A DNA stretch of 64,000 nt from Pseudomonas fluorescens (GCF_902497995.1 NZ_CABVII010000021.1:1-64000), one strand, 5' to 3'; shown: positions 1-8,306, numbered from the stretch's first letter. Program-made: numbers and translations. Notes: generated from the sequence alone by a model not told the origin.

Positions 1-3
1 CTC

Positions 4-159
4 CTACTGGCCTTCGAGGCCTGACTGTAATCGGCATGCCACGAGCTCTTCCAATTTTGGCCAGAAGCCGATGACGGCTTCCTCGAATAGGCCTAATACA
101 TAGATGCAACGGGGCGGCAGTTTTTTTTGAAAGCGGGTAGACAGTGGGGGCGAGTCCAT
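4..159 (-). CDS. Hypothetical 51-residue protein, possibly real
   Basis: An ATG-started frame of 51 codons runs on the minus strand and ends in TAG. The peptide has a basic N-terminal part (STRFQKKLPPR) and then a mixed hydrophobic and acidic stretch (YVLGLFEEAVIGFWPKLEEL) that looks like an amphipathic helix, which random shadow frames rarely give. The stop codon lies in GTAGGAG, which resembles a REP core, so the true gene may have been cut by a REP. I do not recognise the family and no good ribosome-binding site precedes the ATG. It could be a chance frame or the end of a longer decayed gene. Confidence 0.25.
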   Translation of the reverse strand: MDSPPLSTRFQKKLPPRCIYVLGLFEEAVIGFWPKLEELVACRLQSGLEGQ

Positions 160-163
160 ACAT

Positions 164-189
164 AGGAGCTGGCAAGCCAGCGCCTACAG
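164..189. repeat. Single REP-like palindrome
   Basis: GGAGCTGGCAAGCCAGCGCCTAC is a diverged copy of the REP core seen as a pair at 7462-7553. The rest of 190-290 shows no gene. Confidence 0.6.
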
Positions 190-291
190 GGGTTGCGTAG
201 GGGTAGATGAAGATAGCCATTTTTAGATTTTGATTCGTCCCTCAGGCGTAAACCCCCGTCTCGGCAGATAATTTAGTTTGGTTATATAAAC

Positions 292-316
292 ATTCTTAAA
301 TAGTCTTTTTAAGAAT
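292..316 (+). promoter_or_regulatory. Inverted repeat upstream of oscA, candidate CysB-type site
   Basis: ATTCTTAAA (292-300) and TTTAAGAAT (308-316) are perfect 9-bp arms around a 7-bp spacer, in an AT-rich patch about 85 bp before oscA. Related ATTC-TTAAA sequences lie before the hydrolase gene at 7670, the sfnB genes and tauA. Sulfur-starvation genes in Pseudomonas are usually controlled by the LysR-type activator CysB. Assigning this box to CysB is inference. Confidence 0.45.
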
Positions 317-399
317 ATCAGCGCTTATCTACTATTGGTCTCACGCCGTAAGCAGTGCCGCCCACTGCCAGGCAACCTCTCAGTTGAAGGAGCAGCATC

Positions 400-582
400 A
401 TGAGCGCATCCCTGCGTAGCGTTGACGGTCAAGACGAAGCCACCATCCTGCGTGAGATCCAGAGTGCCTTGCGCGACCTGCGGTTCGGCGCTGTGGAAAT
501 CACCGTACACAACGCTCAGGTGGTCCAGATCGAACGCAAGGAAAAATTCCGTTTGCAGAACCCGAGCAACAAACCGAGCTGA
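400..582 (+). CDS. oscA: OscA-like small sulfur-starvation protein
   Basis: This 60-residue protein matches the short OscA/YezD type (DUF2292): an acidic helix (ATILREIQSALRDL), then the conserved FGAVEITVHNAQVVQIERKEKFR. In Pseudomonas, oscA lies just upstream of the sulfate transporter and is needed for growth on organosulfur sources; its biochemical role is unknown. The start is set by AAGGAG eight bases before ATG. It is followed by an 18-bp perfect hairpin and then sbp, so the hairpin may terminate or attenuate transcription between them. The identification rests on both the motif and the neighbours. Confidence 0.85.
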   Translation: MSASLRSVDGQDEATILREIQSALRDLRFGAVEITVHNAQVVQIERKEKFRLQNPSNKPS

Positions 583-593
583 AAAAAAAGATC

Positions 594-662
594 AAAAGAT
601 CGCAGCCTGCGGCAGCTCCGGCGGGGGACCGAGGCAGGCGCTGGCGCAGGCTGCGATCTTTT
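594..662 (+). terminator. Stem-loop between oscA and sbp
   Basis: AAAAGATCGCAGCCTGCG (594-611) pairs perfectly with 645-662, which ends in TTTT. The same repeat family (GATCGCAGCC..GGCAGCTCC) recurs at 13286-13359 and in the 36.3-36.6 kb cluster. It probably acts as a terminator or attenuator, or as an mRNA 3' barrier for oscA. Confidence 0.55.
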
Positions 663-730
663 AACCGGCAACCGCGATCCTTGAACCCATAAGAAAAGCC
701 ATCACCAGCAGAATTCCAGGAGCTTTCACC

Positions 731-1744
731 ATGTCGTCGATTCGTCATTTCGCTTTGGCCGCCCTGGCCAGTGCCCTATTTGCTGGTTCCGCGGTTGCCA
801 AGGATTACGAACTGCTCAACGTGTCGTACGACCCGACCCGTGAGCTGTATCAGGATTACAACGCCGAGTTCAGCAGTTTCTGGAAGAAAGCACATCCGGA
901 CGACAACGTGAAAATCCAACAGTCCCATGGTGGCTCGGGTAAACAGGGCCGTGCAGTGATCGACGGTCTGCGCGCCGACGTGGTGACGCTGGCCCTGGCG
1001 GGTGACATCGATGAAATCGCCAAGCTCGGCAAGACCCTGCCGGCCGACTGGCAGAAGCGTCTGCCAGAGGCGAGCACGCCGTACACGTCGACCATCGTGT
1101 TCCTGGTGCGCAAGGGCAACCCCAAGGGCATCAAGGATTGGGGCGACTTGACCAAGAGTGGTGTGGAAGTCATCACCCCGAACCCGAAAACCTCCGGCGG
1201 TGCGCGCTGGAACTTCCTGGCAGCCTGGGCCTATGGCCTGAAAGCCAACGGCGGTGACGAAGCCAAGGCCAAGGAATACGTGCAGGCCCTGTTCAAGCAC
1301 GTTCCCGTTTTGGACACCGGTGCTCGCGGTTCGACCATCACTTTCGTCAACAACGGTCAGGGCGATGTGTTGCTGGCCTGGGAAAACGAAGCCTTCCTGG
1401 CGCTGAAAGAAGAGGGCGGCGCCGACAAGTTCGACATCGTGGTGCCTTCGCTGTCGATCCTCGCCGAGCCCCCAGTGGCCATAGTCGACAAAAACGCCGA
1501 AAAAAAGGGCAACACCGTAATTGCCGAAGCCTACCTGAAACACCTGTACAGCCCGGCGGGCCAGGAAATCGCGGCGAAAAACTTCTATCGTCCACGTGAC
1601 AAGGGCGTGGCCGCCAAGTACGCCAAACAGTTCCCGACCCTGGACCTGGTGACCATCGACAAGGACTTCGGCGGCTGGAAAGCCGCGCAACCGAAATTCT
1701 TCAATGACGGTGGCGTATTCGACCAGATTTACCAGGCGCAGTAA
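731..1744 (+). CDS. sbp: Sulfate ABC transporter periplasmic binding protein
   Basis: This 337-residue protein binds sulfate (and usually thiosulfate) in the periplasm and delivers it to CysTWA. A Sec signal peptide covers about residues 1-23 ([13 protein letters not shown], cut before [16 protein letters not shown]). The sequence [10 protein letters not shown] near the mature N-terminus and [16 protein letters not shown] further on are hallmarks of the Sbp/CysP family, and length is normal. AGGAG precedes the ATG. It is followed by a hairpin and then cysT, the usual Pseudomonas order sbp-cysT-cysW-cysA. A related paralog, CysP, cannot be excluded from sequence alone. Sulfur limitation probably induces it. 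Confidence 0.93.
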   Translation: MSSIRHFALAALASALFAGSAVAKDYELLNVSYDPTRELYQDYNAEFSSFWKKAHPDDNVKIQQSHGGSGKQGRAVIDGLRADVVTLALAGDIDEIAKLGKTLPADWQKRLPEASTPYTSTIVFLVRKGNPKGIKDWGDLTKSGVEVITPNPKTSGGARWNFLAAWAYGLKANGGDEAKAKEYVQALFKHVPVLDTGARGSTITFVNNGQGDVLLAWENEAFLALKEEGGADKFDIVVPSLSILAEPPVAIVDKNAEKKGNTVIAEAYLKHLYSPAGQEIAAKNFYRPRDKGVAAKYAKQFPTLDLVTIDKDFGGWKAAQPKFFNDGGVFDQIYQAQ

Positions 1745-1764
1745 CCTGCACCAGGTCATAAACG

Positions 1765-1788
1765 AGCCCCGATTTAACCGTCGGGGCT
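1765..1788 (+). promoter_or_regulatory. Intercistronic hairpin between sbp and cysT
   Basis: AGCCCCGA (1765-1772) pairs with TCGGGGCT (1781-1788). There is no T-run after it, so a full terminator is unlikely. Such hairpins often protect the upstream message, which would let sbp be made in excess over the permeases; that role is inferred. Confidence 0.5.
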
Positions 1789-1814
1789 TAGCGCGTTCTC
1801 AACCAAGGACTTTT

Positions 1815-2633
1815 ATGTCTCGTCGTATCTCCCCCGTCATACCCGGCTTCGGGCTGACGCTGGGCTACACCTTGGTGTACCTCAGCCTGATTGTGCTCAT
1901 TCCACTGGCGGCGATGTTCGTGCATGCCGCTCAACTCACCTGGGAACAGTTCTGGGCGATTATCTCGGCGCCGCGGGTGCTGGCGGCGTTGAAGCTGAGC
2001 TTCGGCACGGCCCTCTACGCCGCGATCATCAACGGCATCATCGGCACGCTGCTGGCCTGGGTGCTGGTGCGCTACACCTTCCCGGGACGAAAAATCATCG
2101 ATGCGATGATCGATCTTCCGTTCGCATTGCCCACTGCCGTTGCCGGTATCGCGTTGACCGCGCTCTACGCGCCGAACGGCTGGGTGGGGCAGTTCGCGGC
2201 CGACCTGGGGTTCAAGATCGCGTATACCCCCCTCGGCATCACGCTGGCACTGACTTTCGTAACACTTCCATTCGTGGTACGTACAGTACAGCCAGTATTG
2301 GCCGATATCCCGCGTGAAGTGGAGGAAGCGGCGGCGTGCCTCGGTGCGAAACCCTTGCAGGTTTTCCGTCATATCCTGGTGCCCGCATTGCTGCCGGCCT
2401 GGTTGACCGGTTTCGCCTTGGCCTTTGCTCGCGGGGTTGGCGAGTACGGATCGGTGATTTTCATCGCCGGCAACATGCCAATGAAAACCGAGATCCTGCC
2501 GCTGCTGATCATGGTCAAGCTCGACCAGTACGATTACACCGGCGCTACCTCCATTGGTGTACTGATGCTGGTGGTTTCCTTCATCCTGTTGCTGCTGATC
2601 AACTTGCTGCAGCGGCGCATCGAAACCCCATAA
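1815..2633 (+). CDS. cysT: Sulfate ABC transporter permease CysT
   Basis: This inner-membrane permease of 272 residues forms the sulfate channel with CysW. About six membrane segments are visible, with the cytoplasmic EAA loop (EEAAACLGAKPLQVFRHILV) near residues 172-191 that contacts CysA. The start at 1815 is chosen because AAGGA precedes the ATG and the protein then begins MSRRISPVIPGFGLTLGYT as in the family; an earlier in-frame start at 1704 would overlap sbp. It is 12 bp from cysW and clearly co-transcribed. CysU is a synonym. Confidence 0.93.
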   Translation: MSRRISPVIPGFGLTLGYTLVYLSLIVLIPLAAMFVHAAQLTWEQFWAIISAPRVLAALKLSFGTALYAAIINGIIGTLLAWVLVRYTFPGRKIIDAMIDLPFALPTAVAGIALTALYAPNGWVGQFAADLGFKIAYTPLGITLALTFVTLPFVVRTVQPVLADIPREVEEAAACLGAKPLQVFRHILVPALLPAWLTGFALAFARGVGEYGSVIFIAGNMPMKTEILPLLIMVKLDQYDYTGATSIGVLMLVVSFILLLLINLLQRRIETP

Positions 2634-2645
2634 GGAGGCGCACAA

Positions 2646-3515
2646 ATGTCCCGATCGTCTATTGCTGCTGCTTCCTCGAACGCCTCCCGCCGTGGCAGCG
2701 CTTCATCGCGGCGACTGCTGATCGGCCTTGGCTGGCTGATTTTTGCCCTGTTCCTGTTGTTGCCGCTGGTGATCGTGGTGTCCCAGGGCCTGAAGCTCGG
2801 GATCGGCGCGTTCTTCACCGCGATTTTTGAACCGGATGCATTGTCGGCCCTGAAACTCACGGTGATCGCCGTGCTGATTTCGGTGCCGCTGAACCTGGTG
2901 TTCGGCGTCAGTGCGGCGTGGTGCGTGAGCAAGTACTCGTTCCGCGGCAAAAGTATCCTCGTGACCCTGATCGACCTGCCGTTCTCGGTGTCGCCGGTGA
3001 TCGCCGGCCTGGTCTACGTGCTGATGTTCGGCGCCCAGGGCTTGTTCGGGCCATGGTTGCAAGACCACGACATCCAGATCGTCTTCGCCTTGCCAGGCAT
3101 CGTGCTGGCGACGATTTTTGTCACCGTGCCGTTCGTGGCCCGCGAGCTGATTCCGCTGATGCAGGAACAAGGCACTCAGGAAGAAGAGGCCGCGCGCCTG
3201 CTCGGGGCCAATGGCTGGCAGATGTTCTGGCATGTCACCGTGCCCAATATCAAATGGGGCCTGATCTACGGCGTGGTGCTGTGTACGGCGCGGGCCATGG
3301 GTGAGTTCGGTGCGGTGTCGGTGGTTTCCGGGCACATTCGCGGGGTGACCAACACCTTGCCGCTGCACGTCGAGATCCTCTACAACGAATACAACCACGT
3401 GGCCGCGTTCGCCGTAGCGAGCCTGTTGCTGATCCTGGCGCTCTTCATCCTGCTGCTCAAGCAGTGGAGCGAAAACCGTATCAACCGCCTGCGCGCCAGC
3501 GCCGCGGAGGAATAA
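2646..3515 (+). CDS. cysW: Sulfate ABC transporter permease CysW
   Basis: The second sulfate permease subunit has 289 residues. A polar, serine-rich N-terminal tail of about 28 residues precedes six predicted membrane helices; the EAA loop ([21 protein letters not shown]) lies around residues 178-198. AAGGAGG stands just before the ATG, one of the strongest ribosome-binding sites in the operon. It pairs with CysT in the membrane and with two CysA copies in the cytoplasm. Its stop is three bases before the cysA start, so translation of the two is probably coupled. Confidence 0.93.
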   Translation: MSRSSIAAASSNASRRGSASSRRLLIGLGWLIFALFLLLPLVIVVSQGLKLGIGAFFTAIFEPDALSALKLTVIAVLISVPLNLVFGVSAAWCVSKYSFRGKSILVTLIDLPFSVSPVIAGLVYVLMFGAQGLFGPWLQDHDIQIVFALPGIVLATIFVTVPFVARELIPLMQEQGTQEEEAARLLGANGWQMFWHVTVPNIKWGLIYGVVLCTARAMGEFGAVSVVSGHIRGVTNTLPLHVEILYNEYNHVAAFAVASLLLILALFILLLKQWSENRINRLRASAAEE

Positions 3516-3518
3516 GAC

Positions 3519-4508
3519 ATGTCGATCGAAGTGCGTAACGTCAGCAAGAATTTCAACGCGTTCAAGGCGCTGGACAACATCAGCCTGGACATTCAAAGCG
3601 GCGAACTGGTCGCGCTGCTCGGCCCCTCCGGTTGCGGCAAGACCACGCTGCTGCGGATCATCGCCGGTCTCGAAACCCCGGATAAAGGCAGCATCGTGTT
3701 TCACGGTGAAGACGTTTCCGGCCACGATGTGCGTGATCGCAACGTCGGCTTCGTATTCCAGCACTACGCCTTGTTCCGCCACATGACCGTGTTCGACAAC
3801 GTCGCGTTCGGCCTGCGCATGAAACCGAAAAACCAGCGCCCCAGCGAGAGCCAGATCGCGGTGAAAGTCCACGAACTGCTGAACATGGTGCAACTGGACT
3901 GGTTGGCGGATCGCTATCCGGAACAGCTGTCCGGCGGTCAGCGTCAACGTATTGCCCTGGCCCGCGCCTTGGCGGTGGAGCCGAAGGTCCTGCTGCTCGA
4001 CGAGCCGTTTGGCGCCCTCGACGCCAAAGTCCGTAAAGAACTGCGCCGCTGGCTTGCACGGCTGCACGAGGACATCAACCTGACCTCGGTCTTCGTGACC
4101 CACGACCAGGAAGAAGCCATGGAAGTCGCCGACCGCATCGTGGTGATGAACAAAGGTGTGATCGAGCAGATCGGCTCACCGGGCGACGTCTACGAAAACC
4201 CGGCCAGCGATTTCGTCTATCACTTCCTCGGCGACTCGAATCGTCTGCATTTGGGTGAAGACAACCATGTGCTGTTCCGTCCTCACGAAGTGTCGCTGTC
4301 GCGCCATGAACTGGAAGATCATCACGCGGCCGAGGTGCGGGATATCCGGCCATTGGGCGCGACGACCCGGGTGACGTTGAAGGTGGAAGGCCAGAGCGAG
4401 TTGATCGAGGCTGAAGTGGTGAAGGATCACGACAGCCTGACCGGGTTGGCGAAGGGCGAGACGCTGTTCTTCAAGCCCAAGGTCTGGCAGAAAGTCGCCA
4501 ACATCTAA
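3519..4508 (+). CDS. cysA: Sulfate/thiosulfate ABC transporter ATPase CysA
   Basis: This 329-residue ATPase energises sulfate import. Walker A (GPSGCGKTT) is near residues 35-43, the signature LSGGQRQR near 134-141, and Walker B with D-loop ([11 protein letters not shown]) near 153-163, followed by the switch histidine (VFVTHD). A TOBE-type domain closes the C-terminus, typical of this subfamily. It ends the operon; a REP pair follows 10 bp later and no classical terminator is visible, so the REPIN may mark the transcript end. Confidence 0.94.
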   Translation: MSIEVRNVSKNFNAFKALDNISLDIQSGELVALLGPSGCGKTTLLRIIAGLETPDKGSIVFHGEDVSGHDVRDRNVGFVFQHYALFRHMTVFDNVAFGLRMKPKNQRPSESQIAVKVHELLNMVQLDWLADRYPEQLSGGQRQRIALARALAVEPKVLLLDEPFGALDAKVRKELRRWLARLHEDINLTSVFVTHDQEEAMEVADRIVVMNKGVIEQIGSPGDVYENPASDFVYHFLGDSNRLHLGEDNHVLFRPHEVSLSRHELEDHHAAEVRDIRPLGATTRVTLKVEGQSELIEAEVVKDHDSLTGLAKGETLFFKPKVWQKVANI

Positions 4509-4518
4509 GATCAAAAGC

Positions 4519-4593
4519 TTCGCGAGCAAGCCCACTCCCACATTGGATTTGTATACGCCACAGATCCAATGTGGGAGCGGGCTTGCTCGCGAA
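4519..4593. repeat. REP pair (REPIN)
   Basis: Two inverted REP cores, TTCGCGAGCAAGCCCACTCC and its complement, are extended on the inside by ATTGGAT/ATCCAAT, giving arms of about 30 bp. The pair sits between the convergent cysA and DUF962 genes. Confidence 0.85.
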
Positions 4594-4599
4594 GGCGTC

Positions 4600-5118
4600 C
4601 TACGCCGCAGCGTTTTTCTGGCGCAAACGCACACCACCCGCCCGCGCCTCGATCTGCCCTTTCAGCTCCCGCCGCATCCCCAGCAAAAACGCCAACTCAA
4701 CCACCACGAACAACGGCCCGACAATCAACCCCGTCACATCATCGACAAACGCCGGTTTGCGTCCTTCATAGTGATGACCGACAAACTGAATCGCCCAGCC
4801 GATCACAAACATCCCGACGCCGCTCGCCAGCCAGACCAGTGTACTTTGCTGCGCCAGCATCTGACCTGCCCAAATACACAGCCCCAGCAACAGGGTCATC
4901 AGCATTCCGAGGCGCACCTCCAGGCGCAGGTAAAACCACGCCGACGCCATAGCCACCAGCACCGCGGGTGACAGCCAGCCCCCGGCCCATTGCGGACGGG
5001 ACAGCAACACCGCCACCGCCACTACAATCAGCGGAATGCCGACAAAGTGGGTGGCAATATTGCGCGGGTCACGATGGTAGGTGGCGTATTGACTGAGATG
5101 ATCGACGAGGCTTTTCAT
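4600..5118 (-). CDS. DUF962 / Mpo1-like integral membrane protein
   Basis: This 172-residue protein has four or five hydrophobic segments and the DUF962 hallmarks: YATYHRDPRNIATHFVGIPL near the N-terminus and QFVGHHYEGRKPAFVDD near residue 115. Yeast Mpo1 of this family is an iron-dependent dioxygenase of 2-hydroxy fatty acids and uses the conserved histidines; whether the bacterial protein does the same is not established. The start MKSLVDHL at 5118 is preferred because GGAGGAACAAC precedes it; a start 30 bases upstream is possible. It is monocistronic and stops beside a REP pair. Confidence 0.82.
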   Translation of the reverse strand: MKSLVDHLSQYATYHRDPRNIATHFVGIPLIVVAVAVLLSRPQWAGGWLSPAVLVAMASAWFYLRLEVRLGMLMTLLLGLCIWAGQMLAQQSTLVWLASGVGMFVIGWAIQFVGHHYEGRKPAFVDDVTGLIVGPLFVVVELAFLLGMRRELKGQIEARAGGVRLRQKNAAA

Positions 5119-5291
5119 TGTTGTTCCTCCTGTAGGGTGCTGGATCATGGACCAGGCTCATATTTCGCGCTGTCAGCAAGGCGACAATTTCAAGGATTTT
5201 TCATGGAGAGGCAGGTCTGGCGTCCACGCCTGATGAGTGGCCAGTGGCTCCGCCATTAACCTGTTGCCTTACAGGATAGTCTGCAGTCAAC

Positions 5292-5327
5292 CGCCCATGT
5301 CCGGCACCTGTTACCGGGACATGGGCG
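5292..5327. promoter_or_regulatory. 11-bp inverted repeat upstream of the response regulator
   Basis: CGCCCATGTCC (5292-5302) and GGACATGGGCG (5317-5327) are perfect arms around a 14-base loop, about 110 bp before the regulator gene. No T-run follows. It may be an operator or a weak terminator between the divergent DUF962 gene and the regulator. Confidence 0.4.
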
Positions 5328-5439
5328 ATGATATGAAAAAAGCTCTTGCGAAGGCGGCCCGAACCTTCGAACGATTTTTTATTGATGGGCTTTATCCGCG
5401 AAGGCGCCTAGCCTGTGATGACGACAATCGAGGTGTGCC

Positions 5440-5805
5440 ATGCGTGTGCTGTTAGTGGAAGACGAGCCTGAGCTCGCCAAGCTTCTGGCCAAGGGCCTGA
5501 GCGAGGCGAGTTATGCGGTGGATGTGGCCGTCAACGGGATGGCCGGCCGACGGTTTATCGAGGCTGGCGAGTACGAGCTGATCATCCTCGACGTCATGCT
5601 GCCGGGGCTCAACGGCTGGCAGTTGTTGCAACAGATCCGCAAGCTCGGCGACACGCCGGTGCTGCTCCTGACGACAAAAGACGGAATCGAAGATCGCCTG
5701 CGCGGGCTGGAGTTGCATGAAGATGATTATCTGCTCAAGCCGTTTGCGGTGAGTGAGCTGGTCAAGCGGGTGCGCAAGTTGCTGCGGCGGGATCGGGGGC
5801 GCTGA
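5440..5805 (+). CDS. Receiver-only response regulator (OmpR-family remnant or stand-alone receiver)
   Basis: The 121 residues form one complete receiver domain: acidic pocket LLVEDEPE at residues 4-11, phosphoacceptor Asp51 in LDVMLPG, Thr in LLLTTKD, and Lys100 in LLKPFA. The sequence most resembles copper/zinc-type OmpR regulators (RGLELHEDDYLLKPFAVSELVKRVRKLLRR), but it stops where the linker to a winged-helix domain would begin. No kinase gene is adjacent. Either it is a natural single-domain regulator acting by protein contact, or the DNA-binding half has been lost. The stop comes before the REP pair, so the truncation is not simply caused by the REP. An LEHEDD-like change (HEDD for the usual GADD) shows some drift. 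Confidence 0.82.
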   Translation: MRVLLVEDEPELAKLLAKGLSEASYAVDVAVNGMAGRRFIEAGEYELIILDVMLPGLNGWQLLQQIRKLGDTPVLLLTTKDGIEDRLRGLELHEDDYLLKPFAVSELVKRVRKLLRRDRGR

Positions 5806-5832
5806 AGTTTTTGCGGCGAGTGGACTACCGCC

Positions 5833-5915
5833 TTCGCGAGCAAGCCCGCTCCCACAGTTGACCGAGTTCTTCCTGGAGAAATGCGATCGCATGTGGGAGC
5901 GGGCTTGCTCGCGAA
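5833..5915. repeat. REP pair (REPIN)
   Basis: Inverted cores TTCGCGAGCAAGCCCGCTCC and its complement flank about 40 bp, between the receiver gene and the convergent AraC-type gene. Confidence 0.85.
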
Positions 5916-5951
5916 GAGGCCCGACCAGGCAACACACCTCCCGAATTCATG

Positions 5952-6956
5952 TCACCGCAGCCCCTCTCGAAACTGCCCCGGCGTCATCCCGGTCCAGCGC
6001 TTGAACGCGCGACTGAAGCTGCTGGTATCGGCAAACCCCAACAAATAGCTGACCTCACTCAACGAACACTGCGGGTCACGCAGGTGCAGCAGCGCCAGGT
6101 TTTCGCGACTTTCATTGAGCAGGGTATCAAACCGACAACCCTCGTCCGCCAGATGCCGTTGCAGGCTGCGCAAGCTCAGATGCAGGGCCTGGGCGATGCG
6201 TTCGGCGCTGGGCTCGCCTTCGGGCAATTGCTCTTCAATGGCGTCGCGCACCTTGCGCTCCCAGGTCAGGAGCTTGAGTTGCGCGAGCGTGGGCTCAATC
6301 ACCGCTTCGTTATGCTCGCCCAGTTCCGGGTTGGCATCGTCCAGGTGGCTGTCGAAATCCATCAAGGAAAATTCCAGTCGGTCTTCATCGGCGGCGAAGT
6401 ACACCGGCGAGCGAAAGACCTTGTGCCATTGATGTGAGTCGCTGGGTTCCGGACGCCGCAGATACACCGCCAGCGGCGCGTAGTCGCGCCCGAGACGATT
6501 GCGACAGGTACGTACGTAAATCGCCGCGAAGGCATCGATGGCTTCGAAAGCCGGTGCCGGATTGCCGGGCGGGATTTTCAGACGGAAACGGTAACGGTCT
6601 TCGCCGCGGATCAGCTCCAGTTCCAGGGCGTCGCTGACCACCTGGTGATAGCGCACGATGCGCTCGAACACTTCCCGAAGACTGCCGCTGGCCACCAGCG
6701 CATAACCGAGCGCGTGAAACGTGGTCGGGCTGACAAAGCGCGACACACGCAAGCCGATTGCCGGATCGCCGCTGACCTGCACCGCGATTTCCCATAGGCG
6801 CGTCGTTCCGGACAACGGGTAACGGGCGTTCGGGTCGTCCATCAGTTGCGGGTCGAGCCCCGCCTGCTGGCACAGCGCGGTGCTGTCGAGACCAAGCGCA
6901 TCGAGTTGTTTGCGCAGGGCACGGGTCCAGCTGGCGAGGGAGGTCGGTTCAGTCAT
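5952..6956 (-). CDS. AraC-family transcriptional regulator, OruR/ArgR-like
   Basis: This 334-residue protein has the two-part layout of the AraC subgroup with an N-terminal Arabinose_bd-type domain (residues about 20-205) and a C-terminal double helix-turn-helix domain (about 235-332). The second recognition region reads SEVSYLLGFADTSSFSRAFKRW, closely matching the AraC signature, followed by TGMTPGQFRE. Regulators of this subgroup respond to small metabolites in amino-acid or lipid catabolism; the ligand here cannot be told. No obvious target gene is adjacent: upstream lies 0.7 kb of non-coding DNA. The ATG at 6956 gives the family's normal start. Confidence 0.85.
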   Translation of the reverse strand: MTEPTSLASWTRALRKQLDALGLDSTALCQQAGLDPQLMDDPNARYPLSGTTRLWEIAVQVSGDPAIGLRVSRFVSPTTFHALGYALVASGSLREVFERIVRYHQVVSDALELELIRGEDRYRFRLKIPPGNPAPAFEAIDAFAAIYVRTCRNRLGRDYAPLAVYLRRPEPSDSHQWHKVFRSPVYFAADEDRLEFSLMDFDSHLDDANPELGEHNEAVIEPTLAQLKLLTWERKVRDAIEEQLPEGEPSAERIAQALHLSLRSLQRHLADEGCRFDTLLNESRENLALLHLRDPQCSLSEVSYLLGFADTSSFSRAFKRWTGMTPGQFREGLR

Positions 6957-7346
6957 GCTGATTGGCGCTTCCGGTCAACGGGTTGGCGTTCACGGCTACC
7001 ACATTGCGAGGGTTCACAAGGCAGGATGCGAACATCAATAACCAGAGGATGGAAGCATGGACGGTACTTCTGCAAGTCCCCAGCGACTGAATGCAGTACG
7101 GCGATCGGCGCAATACGCCAGGTGGGAACGTTTACCCGGGCGAACCGCTTTGGTTCGCAAGGATGTGGTCGAGCCGCATCAGGTGCGTGCGGCCGAGGTT
7201 TGACAGATGCATCGGAAAACTCAAACCCCGGTCATCAATTTGACCCAAAGGGACGATACGTTATGACGCAGGCAGTGAACGTCTGGGTTGGTTGATCGGC
7301 ATATGCGATTCAGACCTAATAAAGTAATTAAATATTCCTTTATTAG
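6957..7346. other. Non-coding stretch upstream of the AraC-type gene
   Basis: No convincing gene is seen in this part. CTAATAAAG (7316-7324) and CTTTATTAG (7338-7346) form a 9-bp inverted repeat with a 13-base AT-rich spacer, a possible operator or promoter element for whatever is transcribed toward the terminator at 7414. Confidence 0.4.
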
Positions 7347-7451
7347 ATAACCGTTTCAGCCAATTATCGTATCCCGGCGCTGGTGAATGGCGCTGACAGA
7401 ATTTGAGTTTTCCGGGGCCGTCTCCTTGGCAGGGTGCGGCCCCTTTTTTTT
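7347..7451 (+). ncRNA. Candidate small RNA ending in a strong terminator
   Basis: A strong intrinsic terminator (7414-7451) has no plus-strand gene in front of it for several hundred bases: the nearest gene upstream is on the minus strand. An AT-rich palindrome (7316-7346) lies about 70-100 bp before it. This arrangement fits a short independent transcript. I do not recognise the sequence as a known Pseudomonas sRNA. The 5' end is a guess. Confidence 0.3.
7414..7451 (+). terminator. Rho-independent terminator
   Basis: GGGGCCG (7414-7420) pairs with CGGCCCC (7437-7443), followed directly by eight T residues. Confidence 0.85.
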
Positions 7452-7461
7452 GTTCCGACCC

Positions 7462-7553
7462 TGTAGGGGCTGGCTTGCCAGCGAAAGCAGTGTAACTGGC
7501 AGTATATTTATCGATTGGCAGGACGCTTTCGCCGGCAAGCCAGCTCCTACAGG
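7462..7553. repeat. REP pair, second core type
   Basis: TGTAGGGGCTGGCTTGCCAGCG and the inverted CGCCGGCAAGCCAGCTCCTAC enclose about 50 bp. This core differs from the GCGAGCAAGCCC type elsewhere. Confidence 0.8.
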
Positions 7554-7597
7554 TTGCGGTGTCTCATATTCGATATTGGTCTTAATAAATAGCTTCT

Positions 7598-7613
7598 TAT
7601 TCCTTAAAGAATA
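7598..7613 (+). promoter_or_regulatory. Palindromic ATTC-CTTAAA-GAAT box before the hydrolase gene
   Basis: TATTCCTTAAAGAATA is palindromic at its ends and lies about 57 bp before the start codon. It resembles the box before oscA and, in transcription direction, those before the sfnB genes and tauA. A CysB-type site is a reasonable guess. Confidence 0.4.
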
Positions 7614-7669
7614 TAACTCTCCTCCCTATACTTGCTCGGGAACAGACACGCAGCAGGAGAGCTTCCCCC

Positions 7670-8251
7670 ATGCGCAACGAATCAATTCGCTACCTGATTG
7701 TGCCGGGCTGGCAAGGATCGCCAGAAGATCATTGGCAAAGCCACTGGCAGAACAGCCTGCCGAATAGCGCACGGGTGGAGCAGGCGGACTGGTTGACGCC
7801 ACGTCGTGAAGACTGGGTCGCGGCACTGGCCGAGGCGATTGCCGCCGACAGCACGCCGGTCATCCTGATCGCCCACAGCCTGGGTTGCATCACCGTTGCC
7901 CATTGGGCCGCCACTGCGCCTGTGCAGGTTTTACGTCAGGTTCGCGGTGCGTTGCTGGTCGCGCCTGCGGATGTCGAACGCCCTGCCTGCGCGCCGGCAT
8001 TGCGCAATTTCGCACCGATCCCGACCCACCTTTTGCCATTCCCCAGCCAGGTTGTCAGTTCCGATAACGACAGCGCCGTGAGTGCGCCGCGTGCTTTGGA
8101 GCTGGCCCGCAAATGGGGGGCCGAGGCGGGGATTTTGTCGGGGGCCGGACACATCAATGTGAAGTCCGGTCACCAGCGCTGGGAGCAGGGTTTTGCTTAT
8201 CTCTATCGCCTGCAAAACCGCATGGAACACCACGCCCTGCGCCGCGCCTGA
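7670..8251 (+). CDS. RBBP9/YdeN-family alpha/beta hydrolase
   Basis: A serine hydrolase of 193 residues. The N-terminus YLIVPGWQGSPEDHWQSHW is the family hallmark, the nucleophile is Ser in AHSLGC (about residue 68), an acidic partner is expected near SDNDSAVS and the histidine is in GAGHINVKSG. Substrates in this family are mostly unknown. Its stop lies about 55 bp before the sigma-54 activator gene, and the sulfur-type box in front suggests it belongs to a sulfur-responsive unit, perhaps releasing a sulfur compound from an ester or thioester; that is inference. Length is normal for the family. Confidence 0.85.
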   Translation: MRNESIRYLIVPGWQGSPEDHWQSHWQNSLPNSARVEQADWLTPRREDWVAALAEAIAADSTPVILIAHSLGCITVAHWAATAPVQVLRQVRGALLVAPADVERPACAPALRNFAPIPTHLLPFPSQVVSSDNDSAVSAPRALELARKWGAEAGILSGAGHINVKSGHQRWEQGFAYLYRLQNRMEHHALRRA

Positions 8252-8306
8252 ATTTCCTTTTTTTCAAACGCCCCCGTCTCCCGGCGGTTTTGGGCGGGAG
8301 TCTGCC

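Noticed and set aside
2703-4103. 466-codon open frame opposite cysW and cysA
   Set aside because: It spans two real genes on the other strand and is rich in His and Gln; a GC-rich shadow.
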